Assembly (NCBI GenBank): GCA_019120275.1
Contig: DWVL01000031.1
Span: 1 to 52,753, forward strand
Reading direction: 5' to 3'
DNA: 52,753 bases
Source: Candidatus Mediterraneibacter excrementavium
GTDB lineage: Bacteria > Bacillota > Clostridia > Lachnospirales > Lachnospiraceae
Positions within the stretch are counted from its first letter, which is position 1, and every line of letters starts with the position of its first letter. The position numbers and the translations under genes are program-made. Positions 23,573 through 33,047 of this stretch are shown here, one piece after another. The notes beneath the pieces are model-generated. The model saw only the letters and a program-made list of their open reading frames with translations, did not search any database and was not told the origin of the DNA.

Positions 23573-25486
23573 ATGAGACACGGGTTTGTGAAGGTTGCGG
23601 CGGCCACGCCGGATATCCGGGTTGCGGATGTGGAGTTCAATACAGAGAAGATCTGTGAGGCGATCAGCGAGGCGTGTGAGAAGAAGGCGAAGATCATCGT
23701 GTTCCCGGAACTGTGCGTGACCGGGTATACGTGCGGGGACCTGTTTACGCAGGATGCACTTCTGAAGGCGGCGAAGGACGCGCTGGTGAAGATCGCGGAG
23801 TTTACGGCGGATAAGGACATTCTGGCGTTTGTGGGCGCGCCGCTGTGCGTGAGCGGCAAGCTTTACAATGTGGCGGCGGCCATGAACTGCGGCCGGGTGC
23901 TTGGCTTTACGACGAAGACGTTTCTTCCGAACTATGCAGAGTTCTATGAGATGCGCCAGTTTACGCCGGGACCGGACATGTCCGGCTATATCCGTTTCAA
24001 CGGCCATCAGGTGCCGTTCGGCCCGCAGCTTCTTTTTAAGGATGAAGAGATGGAGGAGCTGATCGTGTCCGCGGAGATCTGCGAGGACGTATGGTCTCCG
24101 GTGCCGCCCAGCATTGAGGCGGCCATTGAGGGCGCGACCGTGATCGTGAACTGTTCGGCCAGCGACGAGACCATCGGCAAGGACGCCTACCGGCGGGAGC
24201 TGATCGCCGGCCAGTCGGCGCGTCTGATCGCGGGGTATATCTACGCCAATGCAGGTGAGGGGGAGTCCACGACGGATGTGGTCTTCGGCGGCCACAATAT
24301 CATCGCGGAGAACGGCGCGATCCTGAAGCAGGCGAAACGCTACCACAATGAGATCATATATTCGGAGCTGGATATTCAGCGGATCGTCAGCGAGCGCCGC
24401 AAAAATACGACGTTCAAGGCGACTGCAGGGCAGGTGCTGAACCAGATCCCGTTCACGGTCAGCCATGAGGATACAGAACTGACAAGAACTTTCCCGAAGA
24501 AACCTTTCGTGCCGGAAGATGAGCGGACCCGTGCGGAGCGCTGTGAGGAGATCCTGACGATCCAGGCCATGGGGCTGAAGAAACGTCTGGCGCACACCCA
24601 TGCAAAGACAGCCGTGGTCGGCATTTCCGGAGGACTTGATTCTACCCTGGCCCTGCTGGTGACCGCGAAGGCGTTCGACATGCTTGGCCGGGACAAGAAA
24701 GAGATCATCGCGGTGACCATGCCCTGCTTCGGGACGACGGACCGCACCTACAATAATGCCTGCGATATGGCGAGGAAGACCGGGGCCACGCTCATTGAAG
24801 TGCCCATCGCCGAGGCAGTTAATATCCATTTCCGGGATATCGGACAGGATCCGGAAAATCATGATGTGACGTATGAAAATTCCCAGGCCAGGGAGCGCAC
24901 CCAGGTGCTCATGGACATCTCAAACCGCACGGGCGGCATGGTCATCGGCACCGGCGATATGTCGGAGCTGGCGCTTGGCTGGGCAACCTATAATGGCGAC
25001 CATATGTCCATGTACGGTGTCAATGCGTCCGTGCCGAAGACGCTGGTGCGCCATCTGGTAAAATATGCCGCGGACGACACGGCGGATGAGAAACTGAAGG
25101 CAGTGCTCTATGACGTGCTCGACACGCCGGTGAGCCCGGAACTGCTCCCGCCAAAGGGCGGGGATATCGCACAGAAGACAGAAGACCTGGTGGGCCCCTA
25201 CGAGCTTCATGATTTCTTCCTCTACTATATGCTCCGGTTCGGATACGGGCCGGCCAAGATCTTCCGCCTGGCGGAGCGGACATTTGACGGCGAGTATGAC
25301 CGGGAGACGATCCTGAAATGGCTGAAGACTTTCTGCCGGAGATTTTTTGCCCAGCAGTTCAAACGTTCCTGTCTGCCGGACGGCCCGAAGATCGGTACGG
25401 TGGCGCTGTCCCCGAGAGGTGACTGGCGGATGCCCAGCGATGCCTGCGCGTCCGTGTGGATGAAAGAACTGGAGGAGATCGGATGA
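23573..25486 (+). CDS. nadE: Glutamine-dependent NAD+ synthetase
   Basis: Final step of NAD synthesis: amidates nicotinate adenine dinucleotide with glutamine-derived ammonia. The 637-residue two-domain enzyme has a nitrilase-type glutaminase with Glu46 (FPELCVTG), Lys115 (KTFLPNY) and Cys170 (AEICEDVW), then a synthetase with P-loop SGGLDSTLAL and GTGDMSELALGW. The ATG at 23573 has GGAGGG four bases ahead and gives the standard N terminus; an in-frame GTG at 23519 would start inside the palindrome and is rejected. Its stop overlaps the next gene (ATGA). Confidence 0.96.
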   Translation: MRHGFVKVAAATPDIRVADVEFNTEKICEAISEACEKKAKIIVFPELCVTGYTCGDLFTQDALLKAAKDALVKIAEFTADKDILAFVGAPLCVSGKLYNVAAAMNCGRVLGFTTKTFLPNYAEFYEMRQFTPGPDMSGYIRFNGHQVPFGPQLLFKDEEMEELIVSAEICEDVWSPVPPSIEAAIEGATVIVNCSASDETIGKDAYRRELIAGQSARLIAGYIYANAGEGESTTDVVFGGHNIIAENGAILKQAKRYHNEIIYSELDIQRIVSERRKNTTFKATAGQVLNQIPFTVSHEDTELTRTFPKKPFVPEDERTRAERCEEILTIQAMGLKKRLAHTHAKTAVVGISGGLDSTLALLVTAKAFDMLGRDKKEIIAVTMPCFGTTDRTYNNACDMARKTGATLIEVPIAEAVNIHFRDIGQDPENHDVTYENSQARERTQVLMDISNRTGGMVIGTGDMSELALGWATYNGDHMSMYGVNASVPKTLVRHLVKYAADDTADEKLKAVLYDVLDTPVSPELLPPKGGDIAQKTEDLVGPYELHDFFLYYMLRFGYGPAKIFRLAERTFDGEYDRETILKWLKTFCRRFFAQQFKRSCLPDGPKIGTVALSPRGDWRMPSDACASVWMKELEEIG

Positions 25487-26514
25487 AACTTATCAGAACC
25501 GAGGACGCGGTCGGAAGCGTCCTCTGCCACGATATCACGCAGATCATACCGGGCGTGGTGAAAGACGCAGTCTTCCGCAAGGGCCACGTGGTGACGGAAG
25601 CAGATATCCCGGTGCTGCTTTCCGTGGGAAAAGAACATCTCTATGTATGGGAGAAGCAGGAAGGCATGCTCCATGAAAATGACGCGGCTGAGATCCTGCG
25701 GCAGGTGTGTCAGGGCAGCTACATGAGAGCTTCCGAACCGAAAGAGGGGAAGATCGAACTGACGGCAGAAGTTGACGGACTCCTGAAGATCGACCGGGAG
25801 AAGCTGAATGCGGTGAATGCCCTGGGGCAGATGGTGCTTGCCTCCCGCCACGGGGACTTCCCAGTGAAAAAAGGCGACAGGATCGCAGGCATGCGCGTGG
25901 TGCCGCTGGTGATCGAAGAAGAGAAAATGAACCGGGTAAAAGAAATCTGCGGCACAGAACCCGTTTTTCGGATCCTGCCCTTCCGGAAACTGAAAGCCGG
26001 GATCGTGACCACGGGAAGCGAGGTGTACCGCGGCCGGATTGAGGATAAATTTACTCCTGTGGTGAAAGCAAAGCTGGAAGAACAGGGGATTGAAGTACTG
26101 GGCAATACGCTCAGCGACGATAAGGCGGAAATGACGACAGACGCGATCCGTGAATGGATCAGCCGGGGCGCGGACATGGTTGTCTGCACGGGCGGCATGA
26201 GTGTGGATCCGGACGACCGGACCCCTCTCGCTATCAGAAATGCATCGGATGAAGTGATCACCTACGGTGCGCCGGTACTGCCGGGCGCGATGTTCATGCT
26301 GTCATATAAAAAGAAAGAGGACGGCGGGGAGATCCCGATCCTGGGTCTGCCCGGCTGCGTCATGTATGCAAGACGCACAATTTTTGATCTGGCGCTTCCG
26401 CGCATCGCGGCAGGAGAGCGTCTGTGCGCGGAAGACTTTTACATGCTCGGAGAGGGCGGACTGTGCCTGAACTGTGAAGTGTGCACCTATCCGAACTGCG
26501 GATTTGGAAAATAG
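25483..26514 (+). CDS. Molybdopterin-binding-domain protein (MoeA/MoaB-like) with Cys-rich tail
   Basis: A 343-residue protein. The first ~165 residues are a clostridial N-terminal domain (EDAVGSVLCHDITQIIPG, FRKGHVVTEADIPVLLS); residues about 170-310 form a MogA/MoaB-like fold with KAGIVTTGSEVYRGRI, GADMVVCTGGMSVDPDDRTP and IPILGLPGCVMYARRT. The end, CLNCEVCTYPNCGFGK, has four Cys and could bind a metal or Fe-S centre. Molybdenum cofactor genes are absent from the window, and the gene is coupled to nadE by a 4-base overlap. Role uncertain. Confidence 0.85.
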   Translation: MKLIRTEDAVGSVLCHDITQIIPGVVKDAVFRKGHVVTEADIPVLLSVGKEHLYVWEKQEGMLHENDAAEILRQVCQGSYMRASEPKEGKIELTAEVDGLLKIDREKLNAVNALGQMVLASRHGDFPVKKGDRIAGMRVVPLVIEEEKMNRVKEICGTEPVFRILPFRKLKAGIVTTGSEVYRGRIEDKFTPVVKAKLEEQGIEVLGNTLSDDKAEMTTDAIREWISRGADMVVCTGGMSVDPDDRTPLAIRNASDEVITYGAPVLPGAMFMLSYKKKEDGGEIPILGLPGCVMYARRTIFDLALPRIAAGERLCAEDFYMLGEGGLCLNCEVCTYPNCGFGK

Positions 26515-26538
26515 GCATTCAAAAACCGCTTCATTCAA

Positions 26539-27546
26539 CTAGAACTCACTTCGCTTTTCACAGATGGTTAAGAACTCTTTCTGTACAGGATCAAAGGGCG
26601 TAGAATCTCCGCCGATGATATTTCTGTACCATAAAATAGCGTAACGCAGTCTGCGGTAGTTTTCTACGGCTTCCTGATCGCACCAGTTTTTAAAGTCGGC
26701 AATCCTGGACCGCACAAATTTCCCTAAACCGTCATAGAGATAGTGTATGACGGAGATCAGGGAAACGATCAGCGTGAGTTGTGCTGCAAATACAATCGTA
26801 CCAGGGTCGTCATACCCTGTAACCGGCATCAGAAGGGATATAAGCGTACAGACCATATGGATAAATCCGAGAACACCCCACTCGTTGGCGGTTGCATTAT
26901 GAAATATCCATGCGATCACCAGTGAAAGAATGCCAGCGATTACGATCACCCAGTCAAATCCGTGTCCGAACCAGCTGTATCGTTCCATACCGGGCAGGAA
27001 CGGGAGTGCGGAAATAGCGATGATCCCCATGTGCAGCAGCAAAAACAGAGTACCTGCAAGACAGGCACGCCGTTCTTTTCTGGCAGTTACGGCATCTTTG
27101 TAAAGCTGCTGTATGTCTTCTGTTTTTTTGTAAAGCGGTTGGAAGTGTTCTAAATAACTTTGCACGTGGAAAGAGACATGCCATTCATCATCTTCGGATC
27201 CAAATGTTCCGATATCGACGGTCCCATCAGGAAATTCGCCGATATAGCCGCTTTTTGTCTGATCGTAGGAAGCATCTGCAGCAGAGGCAAAGAGCCATGC
27301 TTTGTGGTCGTCGATCGCTTTTCGGACATCACTGAATCCGGGTTTGTGTTCGGTCTCATTTTCTGTATTGTCGTCAGAAGAAGCCGAAACTTTATAAAAT
27401 ACGCTTATGGCTGATGAACGATTTTGGTCTATATTCTGGAAAAAAGCCTGGCTTGCTGTTGGCTGTCTGCCGGGCAGCCTGCCGGGATCCAGTGTGCCGT
27501 TGGCATTGACATCTTTAAATAACTCCTGATCTTTTGGAAATTGCAT
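26539..27546 (-). CDS. Uncharacterised membrane protein with Ca-loop-like N terminus
   Basis: A 335-residue protein that I do not recognise. Residues 12-20, DVNANGTLD, resemble an EF-hand or dockerin calcium loop. Residues 60-160 are soluble and charged. Four to five hydrophobic helices lie at about 165-185, 198-218, 222-240 and 250-275, followed by a cytoplasmic tail (YRRLRYAILWYRNIIGG). No signal peptide. It has a good promoter and is a single-gene unit between the molybdopterin-domain gene and the second AraC gene. Confidence 0.6.
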   Translation of the reverse strand: MQFPKDQELFKDVNANGTLDPGRLPGRQPTASQAFFQNIDQNRSSAISVFYKVSASSDDNTENETEHKPGFSDVRKAIDDHKAWLFASAADASYDQTKSGYIGEFPDGTVDIGTFGSEDDEWHVSFHVQSYLEHFQPLYKKTEDIQQLYKDAVTARKERRACLAGTLFLLLHMGIIAISALPFLPGMERYSWFGHGFDWVIVIAGILSLVIAWIFHNATANEWGVLGFIHMVCTLISLLMPVTGYDDPGTIVFAAQLTLIVSLISVIHYLYDGLGKFVRSRIADFKNWCDQEAVENYRRLRYAILWYRNIIGGDSTPFDPVQKEFLTICEKRSEF

Positions 27547-27584
27547 GAAAATCCGCCCCCTTTTTGTTTCTTATAGACAATTTC

Positions 27585-27613
27585 AGTATATCAAAGCAGG
27601 TATACGGTGACAA
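27585..27613 (-). promoter_or_regulatory. Promoter of the uncharacterised membrane protein gene
   Basis: On the minus strand TTGTCA (27608-27613), 17 bases, TATACT (27585-27590). It starts two bases from the end of the neighbouring AraC gene. Confidence 0.7.
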
Positions 27614-27614
27614 G

Positions 27615-28496
27615 TTATTCTGTTGTCCGGGCCTTCCCCGGCGATACCCCGTATTTCCTCTTGAAGATCCGGTTAAAGTAGGAGAGATTGTCAAACCCGC
27701 ACTGTGCCGCGATCTCCAGCACCGGGCTGTCTGAAGTCTTCAGCAGGCGGTCTGCCATGGTGAGCCGGTAGTCGTTGAGGTAGTCGATAAATCCGGTCCC
27801 GATGTTCTGTTTAAAGAACTTCATGAAATGAGACTTGCTGTAGCAGGTAAGTTCTGCCATATCTTCGATGGTAATGTGCCCGGCATAGTGGTCTTCAACA
27901 TATTTTAAGATGGTTTTCATTTTTTCCAGAGACTTCATCTGCGATGCGGATGCGGTCTCTTTTTTCTGCCGGTTGGAGACGAGCAGAAAGAAGAACTGAA
28001 AGAGCAGTCCTTTGACCGCCAGCTGATACCCTTCAGTCTGTGCACTGCACAGTAGGTCGATCTGGCGGATGCAGCCGGAGACATCCTTATAATACGGAAG
28101 CTCCGGCGTCAGGAAGGTTTCCGGCAGGATCTCGCCGTTCATAAAAGGAAAGATCCACCGCACGGCGCAGAGGTCATTTTTGCCGGAAATGAGCAGTTCC
28201 GGCTTCAGGATGATATTTTCGTATTCCATTATATAATCCTGATCCTGTTCGATCGAATGCAGCTGCCCCGGACGGATGAGGATGATGTCCCCGGATGTGA
28301 CCGGGCGTTTCTCCAGGTCAGCGGACACGATGCCCCGCCCCTTCTTGATCACGATCATCTCCAGCTCCGCGTGCCAGTGCAGAGGTACGGACGGAAAGTC
28401 CTGTGGGATGGAGCACAGATAGGTGTTATAGGGGAAATCTGCGGTTGTATGCGGTTTTGTTTCATGGTAGTTCTGGTATTCACTGAGATTCATCAT
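27615..28496 (-). CDS. AraC-family regulator of maltodextrin phosphorolysis
   Basis: A 293-residue AraC regulator divergent from glycogen phosphorylase. N-terminal cupin with PLHWHAELEMIVIKKG; C-terminal HTH pair with ITIEDMAELTCYSKSHFMKFFKQNIG and IAAQCGFDNLSYFNRIFKRKYGVSP. It resembles the first AraC protein in layout. The start is ATGATG at 28491-28496. No ribosome-binding site precedes it; the -10 TACAAT ends six bases before the first A, so the mRNA may be leaderless. A longer frame to 28532 would start within the promoter. Confidence 0.9.
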   Translation of the reverse strand: MMNLSEYQNYHETKPHTTADFPYNTYLCSIPQDFPSVPLHWHAELEMIVIKKGRGIVSADLEKRPVTSGDIILIRPGQLHSIEQDQDYIMEYENIILKPELLISGKNDLCAVRWIFPFMNGEILPETFLTPELPYYKDVSGCIRQIDLLCSAQTEGYQLAVKGLLFQFFFLLVSNRQKKETASASQMKSLEKMKTILKYVEDHYAGHITIEDMAELTCYSKSHFMKFFKQNIGTGFIDYLNDYRLTMADRLLKTSDSPVLEIAAQCGFDNLSYFNRIFKRKYGVSPGKARTTE

Positions 28497-28502
28497 GATA
28501 GT

Positions 28503-28559
28503 ATTGTACAATAAGTGGAAAGTATATTGCAAGAATTATCACAGAAACTGTACTATAAT
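28503..28559. promoter_or_regulatory. Second AraC-type bipartite operator with divergent promoters
   Basis: ATTGTACAATA (28503) and TATTGCAAGA (28525-28534) match the operator at 7129-7160 with the same spacing, and TATAAT (28554-28559) is 51 bp from the operator start in both places. On the minus strand TTGCAA (28527-28532), 18 bases, TACAAT (28503-28508) is the regulator's own promoter, overlapped by the operator. Confidence 0.65.
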
Positions 28560-28610
28560 GCGAATCAAAGCTTACAGTATGAATTCTTTTTTGAAAGGGG
28601 TATCACTACC

Positions 28611-30872
28611 ATGAATATTCAGGAAAAAGTAGAAACATATCTCGGCAAACCGGTTGCTCAGGCATCCGACAGAGAAATCTATGACAGCCTGCTTTCCCTC
28701 GTACAGGAAATGGCAGCAGGCAAGGAACACAAGGACAGCAAGAAGAAACTCTATTACATTTCAGCAGAGTTCCTGATCGGAAAACTGCTCTCCAACAACA
28801 TGATCAATCTCGGCATCTATCAGGAAGTGAAGGAGATGCTTGAGAAGAACGGCAAAGACATCTGTGAGATTGAGGAGGTCGAGCCGGAGCCGTCCCTCGG
28901 AAACGGCGGACTCGGACGTCTGGCTGCATGTTTCCTTGATTCGATCGCAACCCTGGGGCTTACCGGAGACGGTATCGGCCTGAACTACCATCTGGGACTC
29001 TTCAAACAGGAGTTTAAGGATCATCTTCAGAAAGAGACCCCGAACCCGTGGATCGAAGAGAAATCCTGGCTGAAGAAAACGGACACGGTTTATCCGGTTC
29101 AGTTCAGAGGCTTGAATGTCAATGCAAGAATGTATGACATCGAGGTGACAGGATACAATAACCTGACAAACAAACTTCACCTCTTCGATCTTGATTCGGT
29201 TGATGACTCTATCGTGGAGGATGGGATTGACTTTGACAAGGAAGATATCGAGAAAAATCTGACGCTGTTCCTTTATCCGGATGATAGCGACGAGCAGGGA
29301 AGGCTGCTGCGTATCTATCAGCAGTATTTCATGGTCAGCAGCGGCGCGCAGCTGATCCTTGACGAGTGCGTGGCGAAGGGAAGCAATCTCTACGATCTGC
29401 CGGACTACGCGGTGATCCAGATCAATGACACCCACCCGACCATGGTAATCCCGGAAATGATCCGTCTGCTTATAGAGCGCGGCATGGAAATGGACGACGC
29501 CATCGACGTTGTCTCCAGGACATGCGCGTACACGAATCATACGATCCTCGCTGAGGCGCTGGAGAAATGGCCGGTGTATTATCTGAAGAAAGTTGTTCCG
29601 CAGCTCATGCCGATCATCGAGGTGCTGGATGACAAAGTAAGAAGAAAATATGAGGATGAGAGCGTGGCCATCATCGACCGCAATGAAATGGTGCACATGG
29701 CCCACATTGACATCCACTATGGATTCAGCGTAAACGGCGTTGCCGCGCTGCACACGGAGATCCTTAAGAACTCTGAGCTGAACAATTTCTACCGGATCTA
29801 CCCGGAGAAATTCAACAACAAGACAAACGGCATCACCTTCCGCCGCTGGCTGCTTCACTGCAACCCGCGTCTGGCCGCGCTGCTTGACGAGACCATCGGC
29901 GAAGGCTACAAAAAAGACGCCACAGAGCTTGAGAAGCTTCTTGCATATAAAGATGACGACCAGATCCTGAACAGGCTGCTCGAGATCAAGCACCGGAATA
30001 AAGAAGATCTCTGCGCTTATCTGCGCGAGACACAGGGATTGGAGATCAGTGCGGATACGATCTTCGACATCCAGGTAAAACGTCTTCACGAGTACAAACG
30101 CCAGCAGCTCAATGCGCTGTATATTATCGACAAATATCTGGAGATCAAGGCCGGCAAGATCCCGGCGGCTCCGGTAACAGCCATCTTCGGCGCGAAGGCG
30201 GCTCCGGCATATGTGATCGCAAAGGACATTATCCATCTGATCCTCTGCCTGCAGGAGATCATTAATAATGATCCGGAGGTTAACAAATATCTCCGCGTTG
30301 TCATGGTAGAAAACTACAATGTGACAAAAGCAGGGAAGCTGATCCCGGCATGCGATATTTCCGAGCAGATCTCCCTTGCATCCAAAGAGGCCAGCGGAAC
30401 CGGAAACATGAAGTTCATGCTCAACGGCGCGGTGACGCTTGGAACCGAGGATGGTGCAAATGTTGAGATCCACGGGGAAGTGGGCGACGATAATATTTTC
30501 GTATTCGGCGCATCCAGCGACGAGGTCATCGAACATTATGCGAAAGCAGACTACGTTGCCAAGGACTTTTATGAAAACAATGAATCGATCAAGGCTGCCG
30601 TGGATTTCATTACCGGTGATGAGATGCTGAAGGTTGGATGCGAGGAGAACCTGACCCGTCTGAAAAACGAACTGATCAATAAGGACTGGTTCATGACGCT
30701 TCTTGATTTTGATTCATATAAAGAAACAAAAGAGAGAGCGCTTGCCGCATACGCGGACCGCAGAAAATGGGCGCAGATGACTCTTGTCAATATTGCAAAA
30801 GCCGGATTCTTCTCATCCGATCGTACCATTGAGGAGTACAACAGAGACATCTGGCATTTGGGAGAGGAATAA
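28611..30872 (+). CDS. glgP: Glycogen/maltodextrin phosphorylase
   Basis: Cleaves alpha-1,4-glucans with phosphate to glucose-1-phosphate. The 753-residue enzyme has [19 protein letters not shown] near the N terminus, [25 protein letters not shown] and the pyridoxal-phosphate site [14 protein letters not shown] with its Lys. The N terminus is short, as in clostridial enzymes without the mammalian regulatory region. GAAAGGGG precedes the ATG at 28611. malQ follows after three bases, forming a maltodextrin-degrading pair controlled by the AraC-type operator. Confidence 0.95.
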   Translation: MNIQEKVETYLGKPVAQASDREIYDSLLSLVQEMAAGKEHKDSKKKLYYISAEFLIGKLLSNNMINLGIYQEVKEMLEKNGKDICEIEEVEPEPSLGNGGLGRLAACFLDSIATLGLTGDGIGLNYHLGLFKQEFKDHLQKETPNPWIEEKSWLKKTDTVYPVQFRGLNVNARMYDIEVTGYNNLTNKLHLFDLDSVDDSIVEDGIDFDKEDIEKNLTLFLYPDDSDEQGRLLRIYQQYFMVSSGAQLILDECVAKGSNLYDLPDYAVIQINDTHPTMVIPEMIRLLIERGMEMDDAIDVVSRTCAYTNHTILAEALEKWPVYYLKKVVPQLMPIIEVLDDKVRRKYEDESVAIIDRNEMVHMAHIDIHYGFSVNGVAALHTEILKNSELNNFYRIYPEKFNNKTNGITFRRWLLHCNPRLAALLDETIGEGYKKDATELEKLLAYKDDDQILNRLLEIKHRNKEDLCAYLRETQGLEISADTIFDIQVKRLHEYKRQQLNALYIIDKYLEIKAGKIPAAPVTAIFGAKAAPAYVIAKDIIHLILCLQEIINNDPEVNKYLRVVMVENYNVTKAGKLIPACDISEQISLASKEASGTGNMKFMLNGAVTLGTEDGANVEIHGEVGDDNIFVFGASSDEVIEHYAKADYVAKDFYENNESIKAAVDFITGDEMLKVGCEENLTRLKNELINKDWFMTLLDFDSYKETKERALAAYADRRKWAQMTLVNIAKAGFFSSDRTIEEYNRDIWHLGEE

Positions 30873-30875
30873 AAA

Positions 30876-32366
30876 ATGGAAAGAGCAAGCGGAGTTTTAT
30901 TACCGGTGTTTTCCCTGCCGTCAAAATACGGGATCGGATGTTTTTCAAAAGAAGCGTATAAATTTGTGGATCGGCTGAAGGAGGCGGGCGTGAGCTACTG
31001 GCAGATACTGCCGCTCGGACCGACCGGGTACGGGGATTCCCCGTACCAGTCTTTCTCCACGTATGCAGGCAATCCATATTTCATCGACCTGAAGACCCTG
31101 ATCAAAGAAGGACTTCTTACAAAGAAAGAATGTAAAGAATACGATTTTGGCGGACGGCCGGACCGCATTGATTATGAGAAGATTTATAATTCGCGGTTCA
31201 AAGTGCTGAAAAAAGCTTACGACCGTTTTTGCGAAAAGGGTGGGGAGGACAGTGAGGATTATCGGAAATTTGTCACAGAACAGGCAGACTGGCTCGATGA
31301 TTACAGCATGTATATGGCGATCAAAGATGCCAACAACGGAGTAAGCTGGAATGAGTGGCCGCTTCCGCTTAAGAACAGGGAAGAGAAGGCGCTGGAAGAA
31401 GCAGGGGAACAGCTTGCCGGAGAAATCGGATTCTATCGCTTCCAGCAGTATGAATTTGACAGACAGTGGAAGAAGCTGCATGCCTATGCCAATGAAAAGG
31501 GGATTCAGATCATCGGGGATATCCCGATCTATGTGGCATTTGACAGCGCGGATACCTGGGCGGCGCCGGAAATGTTCCAGTTTGATGAAAATAATGAACC
31601 GACAGGAGTGGCAGGCTGTCCTCCGGATGCCTTTTCCGCTACCGGACAGTTATGGGGAAATCCGCTCTATGACTGGGAATATCATAAGAAGACAGGATAC
31701 GGATGGTGGATCCGCCGGATCGCATACTGCTTCAAACTTTATGATGTGGTCCGGATCGATCATTTCCGCGGGTTCGATGAGTATTACGCGATCCCTTATG
31801 GAGATAAAACAGCGGAGAACGGGAAATGGCTGCCCGGACCGGGAATGGATCTTTTCCGTGCGGTCGAGGAAAAGCTCGGAAGGCCGGCGATTATTGCAGA
31901 AGATCTTGGCTTCCTCACACCCAGCGTGCTGAAGCTTTTAAAAGACAGCGGATTTCCCGGAATGAAAGTGCTTCAGTTCGCTTTTGATGCCCGGGAGTCA
32001 TCCAATTATCTGCCGCATACCTATCCGACAAACTGCGTGGTTTACACTGGCACTCATGATAATGATACGACAAGAGGCTGGTACCACGAAGTCGGCAAAG
32101 ATGCAAGAGACTTTGCAAAAGAGTACATGTGCAAGGAAAGACTGGATGAAGATACCCTGACAAAAGACTTCATCGCCATGGCTATGAGCAGCGTGGCAGA
32201 TCTGTGCGTGATCCCCATGCAGGATTATCTGAATCTGGGGAGTGAAGCCCGCATCAATATCCCGTCCACACTCGGCGGCAACTGGGTATGGCGGATGAAA
32301 AAAGGGCAGTTTGACAAAGAAGTTGTCAGAGAGATGGCGAGGGTCGCGAAACTCTACGGGAGATAA
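30876..32366 (+). CDS. malQ: 4-alpha-glucanotransferase (amylomaltase)
   Basis: Moves glucan chains among maltodextrins, feeding longer ones to the phosphorylase. A 496-residue GH77 enzyme with LPVFSLPSKYGIGCF, YWQILPLGPTGYGDSPYQSFS, IGDIPIYVAFDSADTW, the nucleophile region VRIDHFRGF, acid/base IAEDLGFLTP and GTHDNDTTRGW. It is three bases behind the phosphorylase gene. Confidence 0.97.
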   Translation: MERASGVLLPVFSLPSKYGIGCFSKEAYKFVDRLKEAGVSYWQILPLGPTGYGDSPYQSFSTYAGNPYFIDLKTLIKEGLLTKKECKEYDFGGRPDRIDYEKIYNSRFKVLKKAYDRFCEKGGEDSEDYRKFVTEQADWLDDYSMYMAIKDANNGVSWNEWPLPLKNREEKALEEAGEQLAGEIGFYRFQQYEFDRQWKKLHAYANEKGIQIIGDIPIYVAFDSADTWAAPEMFQFDENNEPTGVAGCPPDAFSATGQLWGNPLYDWEYHKKTGYGWWIRRIAYCFKLYDVVRIDHFRGFDEYYAIPYGDKTAENGKWLPGPGMDLFRAVEEKLGRPAIIAEDLGFLTPSVLKLLKDSGFPGMKVLQFAFDARESSNYLPHTYPTNCVVYTGTHDNDTTRGWYHEVGKDARDFAKEYMCKERLDEDTLTKDFIAMAMSSVADLCVIPMQDYLNLGSEARINIPSTLGGNWVWRMKKGQFDKEVVREMARVAKLYGR

Positions 32367-32374
32367 ATTATGAT

Positions 32375-32836
32375 TTATTCAATCAGCGTCCCGATCCAGT
32401 AGATCAGGCCCAGCCCCCAGCTTGTGAATATTCCATACAGGATCACGGGGCCGGCGATGGTGAAGATTTTGCATCCGATCCCGAAGACCTGTCCTTCTTT
32501 TTTGTATTCAATGGCTGGGGCGGCGACGGAGTTGGCGAATCCTGTGATCGGGACGAGCGCTCCGGCGCCGCCCCATTTTGCCAGTTTAGGGTAGATGCCT
32601 GTGCCGGTGAGCAGGACGCTGATGAGCACCAGTGCAATGGACGTCCAGCTGCTGCAGGCATCCCGGCTGAGGCCCTGTGTCTCACAGTAGTGGAAGATGA
32701 CCTGGCCGACGGTGCAGATCAGTCCGCCGAGCAGGAAGGCTTTCAACATGTTCAGCCAGACGTTGTGCGCCGGTGTTTTCTGTTTCACATATTTTTCGTA
32801 TTGCTTTTCTTTTTTCAGTTTCTCAATCTTATCCAT
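32375..32836 (-). CDS. spoVAC: Stage V sporulation protein AC
   Basis: SpoVAC is part of the spore inner-membrane channel that loads and releases dipicolinic acid. The 153-residue protein has a charged N terminus, then helices with MLKAFLLGGLICTVGQVIFHY, ISVLLTGTGIYPKLAKWGGAGALVPITGFANSVAAPAIEYKKEG and VFGIGCKIFTIAGPVILYG. It is encoded on the minus strand, opposite to spoVAD-spoVAE, which is unlike the usual co-directional order. AGAGGAGG precedes the ATG, and a sigma-G-like promoter lies at 32876-32904. Confidence 0.95.
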   Translation of the reverse strand: MDKIEKLKKEKQYEKYVKQKTPAHNVWLNMLKAFLLGGLICTVGQVIFHYCETQGLSRDACSSWTSIALVLISVLLTGTGIYPKLAKWGGAGALVPITGFANSVAAPAIEYKKEGQVFGIGCKIFTIAGPVILYGIFTSWGLGLIYWIGTLIE

Positions 32837-32875
32837 GATTCAACAGACCTCCTCTGGGATGATTTTCTTTTTTGT

Positions 32876-32904
32876 TAGTATCCGGATCTTTCGGGGAAAT
32901 ATAC
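32876..32904 (-). promoter_or_regulatory. Sigma-G-like promoter of spoVAC
   Basis: On the minus strand GTATA (32900-32904), 17 bases, GATACTA (32876-32882); the forespore consensus is about GMATA and CATACTA. Confidence 0.55.
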
Positions 32905-32915
32905 CTCTGCTGCAT

Positions 32916-32945
32916 ACATATTCCTGAAGAAATGTGCAGATACTG
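32916..32945 (+). promoter_or_regulatory. Possible sigma-G promoter of spoVAD
   Basis: ACATA (32916-32920), 18 bases, GATACTG (32939-32945). Weaker than the spoVAC site, but correctly placed for a divergent forespore pair. Confidence 0.4.
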
Positions 32946-32951
32946 CTTACA

Positions 32952-33041
32952 TGCAGGAAACGGACCGGAAGAAACCGTGTTGAAATGAAACGGGCCGGAA
33001 GGGATCGTTTTTGCAGGAATCGGAATGGAAGAGAAGAGGAT
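32952..33041 (+). repeat. Three imperfect 30-bp tandem repeats before spoVAD
   Basis: Units start at 32952, 32982 and 33012. Each contains an AAACGG(A/G)CCGGAAG-like core (AATCGGAATGGAAG in the third); the first and third also share TGCAGG at the start. They fill the spoVAD leader. Confidence 0.75.
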
Positions 33042-33047
33042 GCCGCA

